Below, in pieces: positions 22,140 to 33,295 of a DNA stretch of 64,000 nt. Source of the DNA: Stropharia rugosoannulata (Eukaryota; Basidiomycota; Agaricomycetes; Agaricales; Strophariaceae); the NCBI GenBank assembly GCA_028532985.1, contig JANCIK010000012.1, positions 434,001 through 498,000 of the forward strand. Reading direction: 5' to 3'. Within the stretch, counting starts at the first letter, position 1; each line of letters begins with the position of its first letter. The translations under genes and the position numbers were made by a program. The notes beneath the pieces were generated by a model, which ran no database searches, was not told where the DNA came from, and worked only from the letters and a program-made list of their open reading frames with translations.

Positions 22140-23758
22140 ATGGCTCGCCTGTCGAAGCCAGCCAAAGCTCGCATTGCCCAATCTACTGTTTCTACCATTT
22201 CCAAGAAAGACCTGGAATCCTTACTTCAGTTTCTAGAGTCCGACACTACTGCTCTTCGCTATCTCAAATCTAATAATAGAGCTGCCTTTGCAGCTTCTGC
22301 CAAAGCCTCCGAACTCGGTGCAGTCTATTTCTCTGGCAGCTCCTTTCCTAGCATATATGAAACAATCACATCTGCTCTTCCACCTCGCCATACACGCTTC
22401 CCTACTTTGTTTGCTGCCTATAAAGCTGGAAAAACTGCAGCAAAGTCGTATAAAAAGAGAAAATCCAACTTTACCAAAGCAACTAGACTTAACTGGACTA
22501 ACAAGGATCGGGACGAGTTTCTTAAAGGCATCAAGAGGGTAAAGGTTCAGAAACTGGCTGAAAGCAACTACTACCCCCCCCCTATGCATATCATCACCGA
22601 GAATCAGGAAATCATGGACAAATGGAGGGACCATTTTACAATAGGCAAACAGGCCGATGCTAGGATTCCTCGAAAGCCATTACATCTGCTCGATCCTTCT
22701 AGACTTTCTTTGGACATTGGTCCCGATGAGAATGTGATTCTCGAAGACTCTGAAACTGGCGAAATTGTTGGGGTTGTTATTCGTGGCTTTTGCAAGCATA
22801 AGGGTGCTCTCAAATGGGCGAAGGATACTGCCGAGTTTCAGACTAACATTCGCGAAATCTTAGGGTATTCTTGTTTACTGTCTTTGTAACTTATACTAAT
22901 ATTTCTTATAGAAAGAAGATCCTGGGAAGCTTGTTCAGCTTGGTTGGTCTGCAGGTGCCAGAAGCCGATGCGAGTTTGGCTGGGTCGAAACATCGTCGCA
23001 TCAAAGAAGAAACTTTCGGATGATAAAGGGTTGAGGCCAACATCGAGGGTTCCAATTTGTTTGCCTTTATATGGCAGCTTATGGAGAAACAGCTTCCTGA
23101 GGAGGTGACGACTGATATCAAGAACTTTTCAAAGGTGCTTAAAATTCCTTCAAACGATGGAGAAGGTAACAACTACCAGGAGTGCCATGAAGAATCATCG
23201 ATGAGGACAATGAAAGAAGGTGATTCGGAGGCTCCAACTACCGATGTTACAAAGTATACTGTGTCTCTGCCCCATGAGTCATATGATTTCTTTGGTACTG
23301 GTCTTGCCCCACCAGGAGCTTTTATCACAAGAAATTATTCAAGGTATATTTCTCTTGTCGCTATATCTCCATTTCTGATCATCCACTTTAACTTATAGGC
23401 ATATGCATAAGGAAGGTCACCCCACACATATGGAGCAATGCTTACCCTGCATCGTTCCCATAACTGTGTGTCTTATGGAGGAAACTTCTTTCTTCCAGAA
23501 TATGGGATTCGTATCCAGCAAGCAACGAACACTTGTATTGTCTGGCAGCCTAAAGGCTTCATGGAACAGGAGTCCCCAATGTTGATCCGACCACTGAAGA
23601 CCCTGATTTCCAGCAGCTTGTCGCTGCTATCGTCACTTCAAACACTTTAGCAGCAGCTTGGAGGAAGTATTGTGAGGAAAGGTAAACCGAAAGGAGTTTG
23701 AGAATATGGTTGATGAAGTTGAAGCTGAGGGGCCTTTGAATCATGAAGGCGATAATTA
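22140..23758 (+). pseudogene. TET/JBP-like 2OG-Fe(II) oxygenase, copy B (full length, frame broken)
   Basis: Exon 1 (22140-22864) encodes MARLSKPAKARIAQSTVSTI, a helical and basic region, then DENVILEDSETGEIVGVVIR and GFCKHKGALKWAKDTAEF. Exon 2 starts at 22912 and the last exon near 23397, as in copy A. Full length would be about 500 residues: a variable N-terminal half and a C-terminal beta-helix with HMHKE, GGNFFLPEYG and LHGTG. Compared with copy A, single bases are missing from short runs near 22986, 23024, 23420, 23552 and 23674. The exon 1-2 junction also needs one more G to stay in frame. Copy A lacks the internal breaks, so the copy B defects are recent or artefactual. The gene diverges from the transposase across the satellite. 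Confidence 0.55.
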
Positions 23759-24131
23759 GTAGACTAAAGCTCCTAGCCATTATTATTTACAAAGTACATT
23801 CTACTATTGTACTATGGTTGTGAACGGTACCCATTATGTACTGGTATAGCGAAGTTGGGTAAATAATCAGGTGATCATTATAGTTACGCAAACAGTAAAT
23901 GTTCTTCGCTGTAGGCTTACTATATTCTGTGCTGTTTCAATCGACCCATACATTTCTTACAATGTCTACAACAACTTCTTTTCTTTCTATCAAAATGCCC
24001 ATAGTAGCTAGTCGGCAAACCCACCAGGTGTATTTTGAACTGTTTTCTAAGTGTATGTTTATATGCCAGCTCAATATAAGCTTTACTAATCGTATCTGCT
24101 GCTATTAGTCGGAATACATAGCATTCACCTT

Positions 24132-25203
24132 ATGGCTTATATACTTTCATGGCTATACATATTATCCTCAACACTGCAAGAGATTCAGGAGCTTATTGCT
24201 CCTGGATGGACGAAAAGTATGTTGTATTTGTTTTGGATTGTGATATACTTTCTTATGTAGTGAAATGTAATAGTTCCCTTTGAGCTTCGGGATATTATTT
24301 TAGAAGCTTTGTTTTGGGAGCTGCCTAGCTACAAGTCAGGATGTGTCTTTCGGCAGTTGGGATATAAGGCTTGGTTAGCAAGCCGAAACACTATGCCTTC
24401 GCTGACATCACTGGACCAATATGCAACCCAGCTCCAATTCTGTGAAGACTTTACTAGTTTCTACCGACAGCATCGCCTTTCCAGCTGCACCAATGCATTT
24501 GCTAACATTTGGGCATTGCAGTTCCGAATTCCCAGAGTCAACAACCAACAGAATACAATCGTGAAACTCTATGCGATTATGTTCTCCAATATGCAAGTAA
24601 AAGCCTTACAAATTCACTGTGGTGATGTTGCTTGGTTGGTTTCAGAGGTTTTGGATAAATGGGTCGATTCATTGGGTCCCCATTTAGTCAACCTTCAGGT
24701 TATATATGACTGTCGTATGCCAATACTACCGATACAGGTTAGTTGTATACTTCTATGTTGCCTTATCTTTACTTATATTCTTTATATTAGGATAATCGTC
24801 TTGGACTATATCCATGGTGTTCTAGAGACTGGGCCTCTGCTTTAGGTCGTCTTTCATTTCTGAAATCAGTCATTATCTATACTCCTCGGTTGCTACATTA
24901 CCATATGTACGACACCAATCCTAGTATGGGTTATATGAGGACTTCGTTTCCTCACTTGTGTCTGTTGTTTGGTCGCCGACAATGCCTCAACTGGAACGAG
25001 TCTACTTTCTGACAATCCAGGATAAGCATGAAAAGGACGATCAAAGTTACAGTGATGGCATACAGTTTCTAGCAGAACGACAAGTATTAGATCAGAATAC
25101 CCAGAGTTGGAATGGGTGGGTTTGCCGACCAATCAACTTGTATAGTAGAGCCCGACAAGACCTGCATAGAAATGACCACCAGTTGCGACTTTTCTTTAGT
25201 TAG
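24132..25203 (+). pseudogene. F-box-like cargo gene, copy B
   Basis: Same three-exon gene as in copy A (exons about 24132-24216, 24274-24737 and 24791-25203). Exon 2 is open here because TTCCGAATTCCC is present (ALQFRIPRVNNQQNTIV, VKALQIHCGDVAWLV, DKWVDSLGPHLVNLQVIYD). Exon 3 lacks one G of a GGG run near 24938 that copy A has, so its frame breaks in turn. Combining both copies implies an ancestral protein of about 310 residues with an N-terminal IPFELRDIILEAL motif and leucine-rich remainder. Function would be substrate binding for SCF ubiquitin ligase if the F-box reading is right. Confidence 0.45.
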
Positions 25204-25289
25204 TTTTTGTAATTAGATTAGAATTTACCCCATAGCTATAGAATTTATGGTTTTACAGTGGAATGTACAAGTTTTATATGGTTATAAGA

Positions 25290-25506
25290 AAATGTACATA
25301 AAAAAGACTTGTAGAGACCTAAAGAGACCTACAGAGACCTACAAAGCTATACTTAGTTTAAGGCAAGGCTAAAAAGACTGCCGAAGACCTATCAAGCTAT
25401 TTAAAGATATGATTGGGGCTTTAATTAAATCTAGTTTGAAACGATGGACTAAAAGTTACTAAAATGTCTTTAAATAGCTCTCGGCAAAAAAGTGATTTTC
25501 CTGATG
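25290..25506. repeat. Right subterminal repeats and TIR of copy B
   Basis: Holds AAAAAAGACTTG, AAAGAGACCT, ACAGAGACCT and AAAAAGACTG motifs and then the 22-base TIR at 25485-25506. It is identical to the copy A end. Confidence 0.65.
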
Positions 25507-26346
25507 GATAGACAAAGGCGACTTTTTGCAGGCAGTATGCAAGTAGAGTGTTTGAAAGCGTATAAGGGAGGGCGAAAGGAATCGCTTCGCCCTTCTTATA
25601 CCCAGATACATCAACGACGAATAGCCTTGAGCTAGAATCGAATTGATTTCGAGGGCGGGATTCTCTGTACCAATCACCAGTGAGTTGCGGGAGCGGCGAT
25701 TCAGAGCTGTCAGGAGCTATAGACTGTTCAATGCCGAGGACAGGAAGCCATCGAGAAGGCGGGCGCAGGGCCTGAGAGTTACGTCAAAAAATTTGACCCT
25801 TTGAATTCAGGAGGATCCGTGCTTTGGCAGTGACATTCATAATAACATGAGGCTTCAGAAAAAGGGTCTGCACACCTTTCATAGTGTAGAGAAATCGAGG
25901 ACAGAATCAGATGTCTTTTTTACTTGCAAGAAATCCAAATTGCCGTCCAAGTCCCCAAGGTGCCGGGGTCCGCAGAAGGGCGAAGCTAAATGCCCGATTC
26001 GCGGACTGGCTTCCGTATACTAGAAATGTTCCATAGATTCTGTACACCTGTGACCCCTACCTCTTTATCAGCTCTGGAGTATAGGGGGCGACAGAGCCAG
26101 AAGCTTGAAGCAAGTACGAGGAGATTTTGATTTGAGATCCTCAGCTGTTCGGGCCTGGACAAAGTACCACCGTATTACCTTTACCAGCCTAAACGCGTGT
26201 TTGTTTTCTTATTGCATTGTCTGCTGGAATTCCATTTGTAAGATGATACGCATATAGCTCGGAATCACTCAGAAAGCACAGAAAGTGTTGAAGCTATGCG
26301 AATTAGGTTTGTAGATAGGATCATAAGTTTTCAGCTTGAAAAAATA
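25507..26346. other. Intergenic sequence to the right of copy B
   Basis: If copy B inserted beside the lectin at 12145, this is the displaced upstream flank of that gene. It starts GATAGACAAAGG and contains an imperfect palindrome GGGCGAA...TTCGCCC at about 25572-25594. No gene with splice-site support is visible. Confidence 0.4.
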
Positions 26347-26622
26347 TGTTGTGGTAGGTGGGAGAGAGCCAGGAAACAGACAAAAGTCTTGGCGTTGAAT
26401 TAGATATCTACAGAATATGCCGAAATGGCTATATATAGTTACAAATCTCTACAAATACGCCTTGGCGGTTATTTAAGATCGTTGAACCTTGGTTGAACCT
26501 CAGTGTGAGCTTGTATGAGCGTATAAACTCAGTCTCATAAATGTACTATTGAGTGAAAGTTACCTCTTAAAGTCTTTCTAGTATCCTGTTTAGCAACACT
26601 CTCCGTTGATAGAGTAATCACA
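26347..26622. mobile_element. Probable solo LTR
   Basis: A 276-bp segment begins TGTTGTGG and ends ATCACA, giving canonical TGT...ACA termini. It is flanked on both sides by AATA, a candidate 4-bp target duplication. It has an internal TATAAA-like motif (GCGTATAAACTC) and no coding capacity, as expected for an LTR left after recombination. No second LTR or gag/pol remnant is seen nearby. Confidence 0.45.
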
Positions 26623-27846
26623 AATACTATGTACGTATTCTCTTTACGCCTTTTGCGCCCAAGGCGAGCCGAATTCCGATAACTGCCGATTCCTCACAAT
26701 TAATGAGATGGTATGATAGCATCAATAGCGCCCAATAATGCGTCTATTTAAGCTCTTTTGTATGTACATACTATTATCACCGCGGTATTTCGCTCTCTAC
26801 CCTTAGTACCAAGACCTATACCTCAGTGAGCCATTTGCGATGCTTGAACAACGACCGATGGAAGTAAATGGAGTGTGTCCTCTTCACGCAATCTTCACAT
26901 CGCTCGGAGCTTATACGACCACGCAGCTTCTGCGCGCATGATGCACGAACGATGCAAAAACATTCCTCCGACTCCCGGGATTTAGGCAATTGCCGTATGG
27001 CCGCTTGCGTTAACAGTTCCATTTTTACTTACAATGCTGAATTCTTCAAGTATCAGACCCGGGCGGTTACAGTTAAAGTGATGGAGTGATTGAGCAGATA
27101 CGATGGATGAGTTTTCTGGCTGCTATGCAATCTTGCGGTGTCACTACGTCTTCCAGGGCCGTTGGATGTGTACCTTCCGAAACAATCAAGACTTCGAGGG
27201 TTAATTGCCATCTACGCAGGTTATAGATCCTCATCTCTTGCCTTCACCTTGGGCCATGTGAATGTAATCGGAGACTTCTTTCATAAGTAATTGTTAGTGT
27301 AATAACGACAAACTTCTTTCACAATGACTCACCCGGCATGTGTATGTGACAGAGTAAATTCAGGCTTTGAGAATAGACATGCCACGTAATTATCAACTTC
27401 AAGTCGGGACAGCCCACGCTAACATTTGCGAAATACACGCCATGCCCGGCAGGCGCGTGGGCCGCTATATGCCGAACGCTCAGAGACAGACGCGACAGCG
27501 TACAACGACTATCCTCTGGCGTCGTATATACGCCCATTGCCTACCATAGCTCAATATGCGCAGTCATCCATCTCAAAAGCCCACAAAATAGCACAGACAG
27601 GCGTGTGAGGGAGAGTTTACGTAATGTCATAAGTTGATGGAAACGATGCCAAAGCCTGAGAAGATCCCTTTTTCTTCTCTGCCACATCCCGGTTTCACTG
27701 TTCACGAACGCTCACGACGCGCAAGACAGCTTCACGCTCTTTCTCGTCGCCATACCCAACGGCCAGCTCACGACTGCACGACGAAGACACAAATACCCTA
27801 CGCATACACCGCGGCTGCTGTTAATATATCCATACTACCACCTACA
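26623..27846. other. Intergenic, upstream of xylulokinase
   Basis: No gene recognised. The last 200 bases are C/T-rich and presumably include the xylulokinase promoter and leader. The open frame extends upstream to 27634, but the ATG at 27847 sits right before the kinase fold. Confidence 0.4.
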
Positions 27847-30843
27847 ATGCCATCTGCAACACCCCTCAAGACGGGCTCGTCACTCTTCCTCGGAATCGAG
27901 CTGGGCGTCGACCAGCTGCGCGCGTCCATCGTAGACGAGTCGTTGGAGCTCGTTGGCGTCGAGTGTGTCGACTTTGACTCGGACTTGCCAGAGTACCAGT
28001 ACGTCAGACCATTTTCTGTGCTCTGCTCGCCCTCACGGACAACAGGACCCAGGGCGGCATATTCACGACGCCAGGAGAGGCCTACACGACGCCGGTCGAG
28101 ATGTGGCTGAAGGGACTAGGTGAGCGCTCGTTTCCCCGCATATAGTTACCACTTGCTCCCGCGCGGGGCATCGCGCACGGCGCACTGTTTTCCCTGTCGG
28201 CGGAACCTATTTTTTTTCTTTTGGGACATATCCGCCGATGCGAGCGCTCTACCCGATTTGGCATCATGCTTATGTTCCTGGCCGATCACATGACGCAGCG
28301 CTGTGCCTTTTCTGCTCGTTGTCGCTGTTCCGGGCGTTGTGCTAACATCTTTTGTGGTCAGATACACTGTTCGAAAAGGTTCACCGGAACTATGAACTCG
28401 GAAAGATTAAAGCGATCGGAGGCGCTGCACAGGTGCGTCGTCGGCTATCTTTTGCATGTATGCATGCATGCTGATAAACGCGTTTGTCACCCAGCACGCG
28501 CTGGTCTGGTGGAAGTCTACGCCAGTGCCCTCATTCGCCTCGCTCGACCCTCACGTGCCGCTGCATAAGCACTTTCCTGCGCAGACATTTGCGATGCCCA
28601 ACACCCCGGTTGCGCAGGATACATCTGCCCAGCCGCATGCACAAGCTATCGAGGCGCTCCTGGGTGGGCCCGATCACATGGCTGCGCGCGTAGGCATCTG
28701 CGCTAACCCTTCCATGGTAACTGCACAGCTCCTGCGTGTGCGGGAGACTTGGTCGCAGGAGGTGTGGGCGCGTACGGGTCGCGTACAGCTTGCAAGTGCG
28801 TTTATCGCCAGCTTAATCGCCGGCAAGTGGACGGGCATGGGCGAGGCAGAGGCATGTGCTACGGGTGCGTGGGTGCACGTCGCAAATGCTAATGCTGCCT
28901 CGACTCCAGGAACGCAAACCCAGGGTTACTGGGACGAAGGTGTTCTTGATATTGTCGGCGGCAGTAGGGAAGATGGCCGCAGGGTGCGGGGCTGGCTGGG
29001 CGATGTAGACGCATCAGGCGGCTCTAGGAAAGCTGGGACAATTTCTAGGTATCTTGCTGAGCGTTACGGGTTTGACCCTGGTAATACACCTATTAATTAT
29101 TTTTGGCTGTTACTGACTTCTAACTAAACAGACACGATTGTTGCTCCATTTACGACCGACTATCTTGCTTCATATCTTTCCATTCTACCGTCTGTAGGGG
29201 ATGCCGTATTTTCTTTTGGACCCATAGACGCTCTTCTTGCGCCAGCCCAGCATTATGTCCCTACGAGGCTATTTAATCTCCTTCCACACCCCGCGCAGGA
29301 TCTAAATGAAAAGCGGAAATATGTTGCGGTGCTGACAAGCAGGTGAGGCATGAATACACTGTTTGGGGACGCGACTTAAGTTGGATTTGCATAGGAATGC
29401 TGACGTGCCACGAGCATTGGTCCGCGACATGTACACCAAGAGTTGGAGTGCGTTTGACCGCCTTGTTGCCATTGTCCCACCAGGTGGTTCAATCGGGTAT
29501 GTCTCGAGTTGAGTGTGGATCAACGTATATACTTACATCGTGGCTACAGTCTGGACGACAAACTATTCAGCTTCTGGCACTTGCAGCCTGACAACTACCC
29601 CTACTCTCGGGTGAAAGGCATATTCCGCTTTGAGACCGGCATCAAGGTGAATGAATTCCGCGATCTGCGCGCCAATCCGCGATGCCTGCTCGAAAGCCAG
29701 CTACTCTCTTTCCGTATCAAGTGGTCCCGTCTTGTCTCCACCGGTGTACTCGGCGCACAACGTAAACCTGGGGTTGGCCTACCAAACGCTATCAGCCCCA
29801 CACCCCCGCCTTCCCTTACCCCATCCCAAGGCCGCACTTCGTCTGTTCTCTCCAGCCTCGGGCTCCCCTTCGATCCGTACGATCACACGCCGCTGCCTAC
29901 CCGTGTTCTCGCCACCGGAGCAGCAGCAAACTTCCCCAGCGTTGCCAATCTCGTCGGCGACATCTTCAATGCAGCGGTATACGTTCCCACGACGCAGATT
30001 GACTCTGCACAGATCGTTCCCCATCGTAACGCGCCCGCACAGGGCTTCCCGAGCCGCGTTGCTTTGGGCGGCGCGTACCTCGCGCGCTGGGTGTGGAGCC
30101 GCGAAGCAGGCGTCGGTGCGCTGGGCGGATTTGAAGACGAAATGCGTCGGCTGCTCGGCAAGCGCTGGGTTGCAACTGGCGCCCAACCGCTGCGCACACA
30201 TGTTGGCGGCGCATTACCACTCTCTGCAAGCACCCAGGCTGCGAATGCGCCCGGCAGTGGCGCAAACAGTGGAACGAGTACACCGTTTGGACACCCGGGC
30301 GCTCGTTCTGCTCTCGGAAACACCGTGTTCGTTGAGGAGGATGAGGACGAAGAGATGGAGCGTGAGCGGCGCGCTCTTGCCCTCGGTGCATACGGCGTGA
30401 CCGGCGTTGGGAGCCCGGGCATCATCGGTGGTGGCATATACGGTGCTGGAGCTACCTACGGCGAGCTACTGGGTGCTGTGCGGGGCCGCACGCAGACTGG
30501 GTCGACAGCGGAGAGCATAATGTCAGGGAGCTCGAGCATCCCGCCGTCGTCAGCGTTTACGACGCCCGACTTGGGCCTCGGCGCGTTCGGCATGAACTCG
30601 AGTGGGCTGTCTGCAAGTGCTGTGACGGGCCCCATGAATTCGAACGGTGGAAGTGGGGGCGCAGGGACGCCGACGACGCCCACCCCACTCACGCCTGTGG
30701 TTGCGCTCGCGACTGGAGATGCCGAGTCGCAGATTGGACTGGCCAAGGTTGCGGAGCCGGACTTGGACGCATTCATGACGTACGCAGCCATCGTTCCTGA
30801 GTACTCGCGGCTGGAGACGATGGTCGTAAAAGGGATTGTGTAA
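27847..30843 (+). CDS. XKS1: D-xylulokinase (FGGY carbohydrate kinase)
   Basis: Seven exons join in phase: 27847-27998, 28046-28119, 28362-28432, 28495-29080, 29132-29342, 29395-29496 and 29550-30843. The product phosphorylates D-xylulose with ATP, feeding pentoses into the pentose phosphate pathway in the cytosol. Landmarks: SLFLGIELGVDQLRASIVD (first ATPase-fold strand pair), FDSDLPEYQTQGG, TTPVEMWLKGL, KAIGGAAQHALVWW (the Q-H substrate motif), AQAIEALLGGPDHMAARVG, LASAFIASLIAGKW, SRYLAERYGFDP, VNEFRDLRANPRCLLESQLL and RVLATGAAANFPSVANLVGD (second domain, usual GGASKN). A low-complexity insert with Gly/Ser/Thr runs and EEDEDEEMERER lies near the C-terminus (about 30220-30700), which is unusual. 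Where yeast Xks1 has GDN and LGTS, this protein has TTDYLAS and FSFGPIDALL. Family assignment is firm. Confidence 0.9.
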
Positions 30844-32291
30844 ATGCCCGCTTGTTTTGTTCATTCTCGTCGCTCCTCATCGTCACTTTCCTCGGTGTCC
30901 CTTCTGTTTGTGCTTATCTTCTCCTCGTCTTCCTCGTCTTCTCGGTGTACATATCTGCTATCATTGTCTGCTTGCTTTTTTTCCACGCCCCGTTATCGTG
31001 TCTGCATTTTACTCCATCTCCTATCCACGCACCCTTATTTTCTACCCTCCCGATTCTCTCTTTTCCTGACCCGGAATTGGACGCGTCGACTATGTCCCTA
31101 ACCAATATGTGGCGGGGCACTATCGACTACACTGGCCTATGCTTATATCTCATAATGCTCGCTCTCCGACTCTAGGTACACTCACTCTTCCCGGAAACTT
31201 TGTATCATGAACCAGAGGTACGAATACGCTACTGGACTGGTGGTGTCCCTACATTCCTCTATCTGTTAAAAGAAATCCCGGCCCTATTACGGCGCGCCCT
31301 CTTCCGCGGTCACTATGCGTCATTTCATTCGGCCTGGTCCCGTTTCGTTCATCCGTTCGCGTACGACTGTTATGCATCCGCCCTTCATCTCCTATCTCCT
31401 GCCCGACCTCGTCCGTGTCGTTATTTTCTCGTATAATTTATGGTATATGCCTTGCATTTTTTTACATACCCTCTCGAATAGTTCTACACATACATACGCG
31501 CGTACCCCTCGTAGTACTGCTGGACTTTGTTGCGTACGTTCCTCTTTCTTTGCTCTCATGTCGGTGAATGGAGTCCGCTTGCGCTTCAATGCTGATCATT
31601 GTAGAGATTAGATTTAGGAATGTACAGTAGCCCGCTTTCGTGAATAGAAGAAATTCTTCGGTCTCCTTATGCTTCCTTGGCCACACGTTTTGCACGTTCG
31701 CAAACAGAATCGTACTGCTTGGGGAATAGATGAGACGGATAAGCCTTTCGGCTGCGGCCAGTCACGTATCGATGAGTATCTATGAATCAAAGAAGTTTGC
31801 GTGCTCACAGGTCCATTGACTATCTAGACTAATCTATTAAATGACGAAAGTTAATCTTCCTTTTGTCAGACGACTTCTAAGTTCTGGTGTGTTCTCTGAA
31901 CCTTATACCCAATGCCTGCAGGAGCTTGTCCGCCCAAGGCTCTCCCATGCTTTGCCTACCTATAACTTGTGTACGTTGCGATCAGGCAGCTGGTATGATT
32001 CTGTCGACTTGGCGTGGAAGGAGCCGCTCCACCTGACTTGGTGCAGCGCCAGTGGGGTCAAATGGGGGCAATGACGGCAACTAATAATACGGAAGAAGCA
32101 CGCTGATCGCGGCCAAGTACTTACCCCCTCAATCTCTTTTGTCAGATTGCACCAACCAGGCGGCACACTGTCATGTAGGCTGTCGAATAGAATGGCGAGC
32201 TGCCGCGATGAGGGATTTTCGAGGCCTGGAGCGCGCGGGACGTGACGTACCCGGGTGAAAAGCCCCTGTACTTGGGGGGCTGCTGCGAGCG
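30844..32291. other. Intergenic, no gene seen
   Basis: C/T-rich 3' flank of xylulokinase followed by AT-rich sequence. The open stretches on both strands lack splice sites or any recognisable protein. Confidence 0.4.
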
Positions 32292-32299
32292 TATATAAA
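32292..32299 (+). promoter_or_regulatory. TATA box of lectin paralogue 2
   Basis: TATATAAA, 72 bp upstream of the lectin ATG at 32364, in GC-richer surroundings. The leader between them is C/T- and A-rich, as is usual for highly expressed fungal genes. Confidence 0.6.
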
Positions 32300-32363
32300 C
32301 GTGGGCTCTCACCTCCTCGTTCTAACATAAAAACATCCCTCTAAACAACTAATAGCATCAAAT

Positions 32364-33036
32364 ATGGTACAACTTGCATCTGGCGGGCGCTACGTCTTTA
32401 CCAACGCCAAGGGGGGCACCGTTATGGACCTCTCTGGCGCTGACAACCGGTCGGGTATGTGCCACTGTCGCGTTTGTGACCTTGCGCTCTTGCTTATTCT
32501 CTGGCTTTAGTAATTGGATACCCCGAAAACGGTGGGGACAACCAACATGTATGTAGTATCTTTTATGCGATGATGCGTGTCACTGAAGCATAATGTAATC
32601 AGTGGGAGCTGGACCACACGGACAAGGAAGGTGGCGGCTGGTTCATCCGCAACGTGCGCACTGGGTTGTTCCTGCAGCTTGATGGAGAGCCAAGGGACGA
32701 CACAAATGTTATCGGTGACTCCCAGCCGCGCGTATGGCACATCTGGGACGACGAAGACGATCCCTCCACCATCAGGTAATTAGAATACTGCGCAATAAGC
32801 TTTCACCAGGATCTGGGCTCATTCCCTTCTTCGAAACGTAGGATCTGCGTCCCGGGCACCAGGGAGAACGTCGACCTCTCTGACTTTGGAAATGCTCAGC
32901 CTGGCACACCAATCAAGATTTGGGGTAGGTGGGAGGGCAGGAACCAGACTTGGAGCGTCAAGAAGGGTGCGTATTTAATTGAGTTGCACTGGTCGGCGAA
33001 TGGTAACTAATGTCGTTGTACACATCAGTTAATTGA
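32364..33036 (+). CDS. Ricin-B-type beta-trefoil lectin, paralogue 2
   Basis: Five exons join in phase: 32364-32454, 32511-32548, 32603-32775, 32842-32966 and 33029-33036. The 144-residue protein starts MVQLASGGRYVFTNAKGG and continues VMDLSGADN, GYPENGGDNQHWEL, GGGWFIRNVRTGLFLQLDGE, RVWHIWDDEDDPST, NVDLSDFGNAQPGTPIKIW and NQTWSVKKVN. It is one beta-trefoil with three Q/R-x-W type repeats, and no signal peptide. Such mushroom lectins bind N-acetylgalactosamine- or lactose-type sugars and can deter nematodes and insects (family knowledge); specificity here is unknown. Intron positions and many residues match the paralogue at 11367-12145. The strong TATA box and short introns suggest an actively expressed gene. 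Confidence 0.85.
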
Positions 33037-33295
33037 AGTATGGGATAGCACAACGAAGGCGAAAGGAGCAGGAATTCGAAGAGTGTTGCTGCCACCTGAA
33101 TTCACTAAGGACTTTGTAAAAAAAAATCACTTGTAAACTAACATGTACACAATGCGGAGAATGATGAGATTGAGATTGATGAATTTAGGCGCTCGATGAT
33201 CTATTTTTAAGGTTGGTCACCATGAACATAAATATCATTCATGAATTGATGATATAGAGCCGGGCTTATCTTGGATTGCTCAAAATTTTAAGTTA

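Larger units (their letters stand above)
12187..25506. mobile_element. Composite Plavaka-type element, copy B, 13.3 kb with TIRs and cargo
   Basis: The ends are inverted repeats of 22 bases with one mismatch: 12187-12208 reads CATCAGGAAAA-A-CACTTTTTTG, and 25485-25506 is its inverse with T at the variable base. AAAAAGACTT-type short repeats lie inside both ends. The right terminus is confirmed by copy A, which breaks at the identical base. The flanks share only a possible 2-bp duplication (GA). From left to right it contains a DUF6532-like gene (-), a Plavaka transposase (-), a basic coiled-coil gene (-), a 157-bp hairpin satellite, a TET-like oxygenase (+) and an F-box-like gene (+). The transposase and oxygenase diverge from the centre, an arrangement also reported for KDZ elements carrying TET/JBP genes. 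That this is one mobile unit is inferred; serial nesting inside one element is the alternative. Confidence 0.7.

Noticed and set aside
1..25506. A simple 22.9-kb tandem duplication of host DNA as the cause of the repeated 2.6 kb
   Set aside because: The right breakpoints of both copies coincide with a 22-base inverted repeat also found at 12187, which indicates transposon ends. The sequence left of position 1 is not available, so this is rejected only provisionally.
26816..27549. Overlapping short open frames on both strands
   Set aside because: No splice sites, family motifs or codon pattern distinguish any of them from chance.
29651..30400. Alternative-frame 249-residue plus-strand frame and several minus-strand frames
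   Set aside because: They are shadows of the GC-rich last exon of xylulokinase.
31841..32328. Possible genes upstream of lectin paralogue 2 on either strand
   Set aside because: The open stretches overlap the lectin promoter and TATA box and show no recognisable protein.
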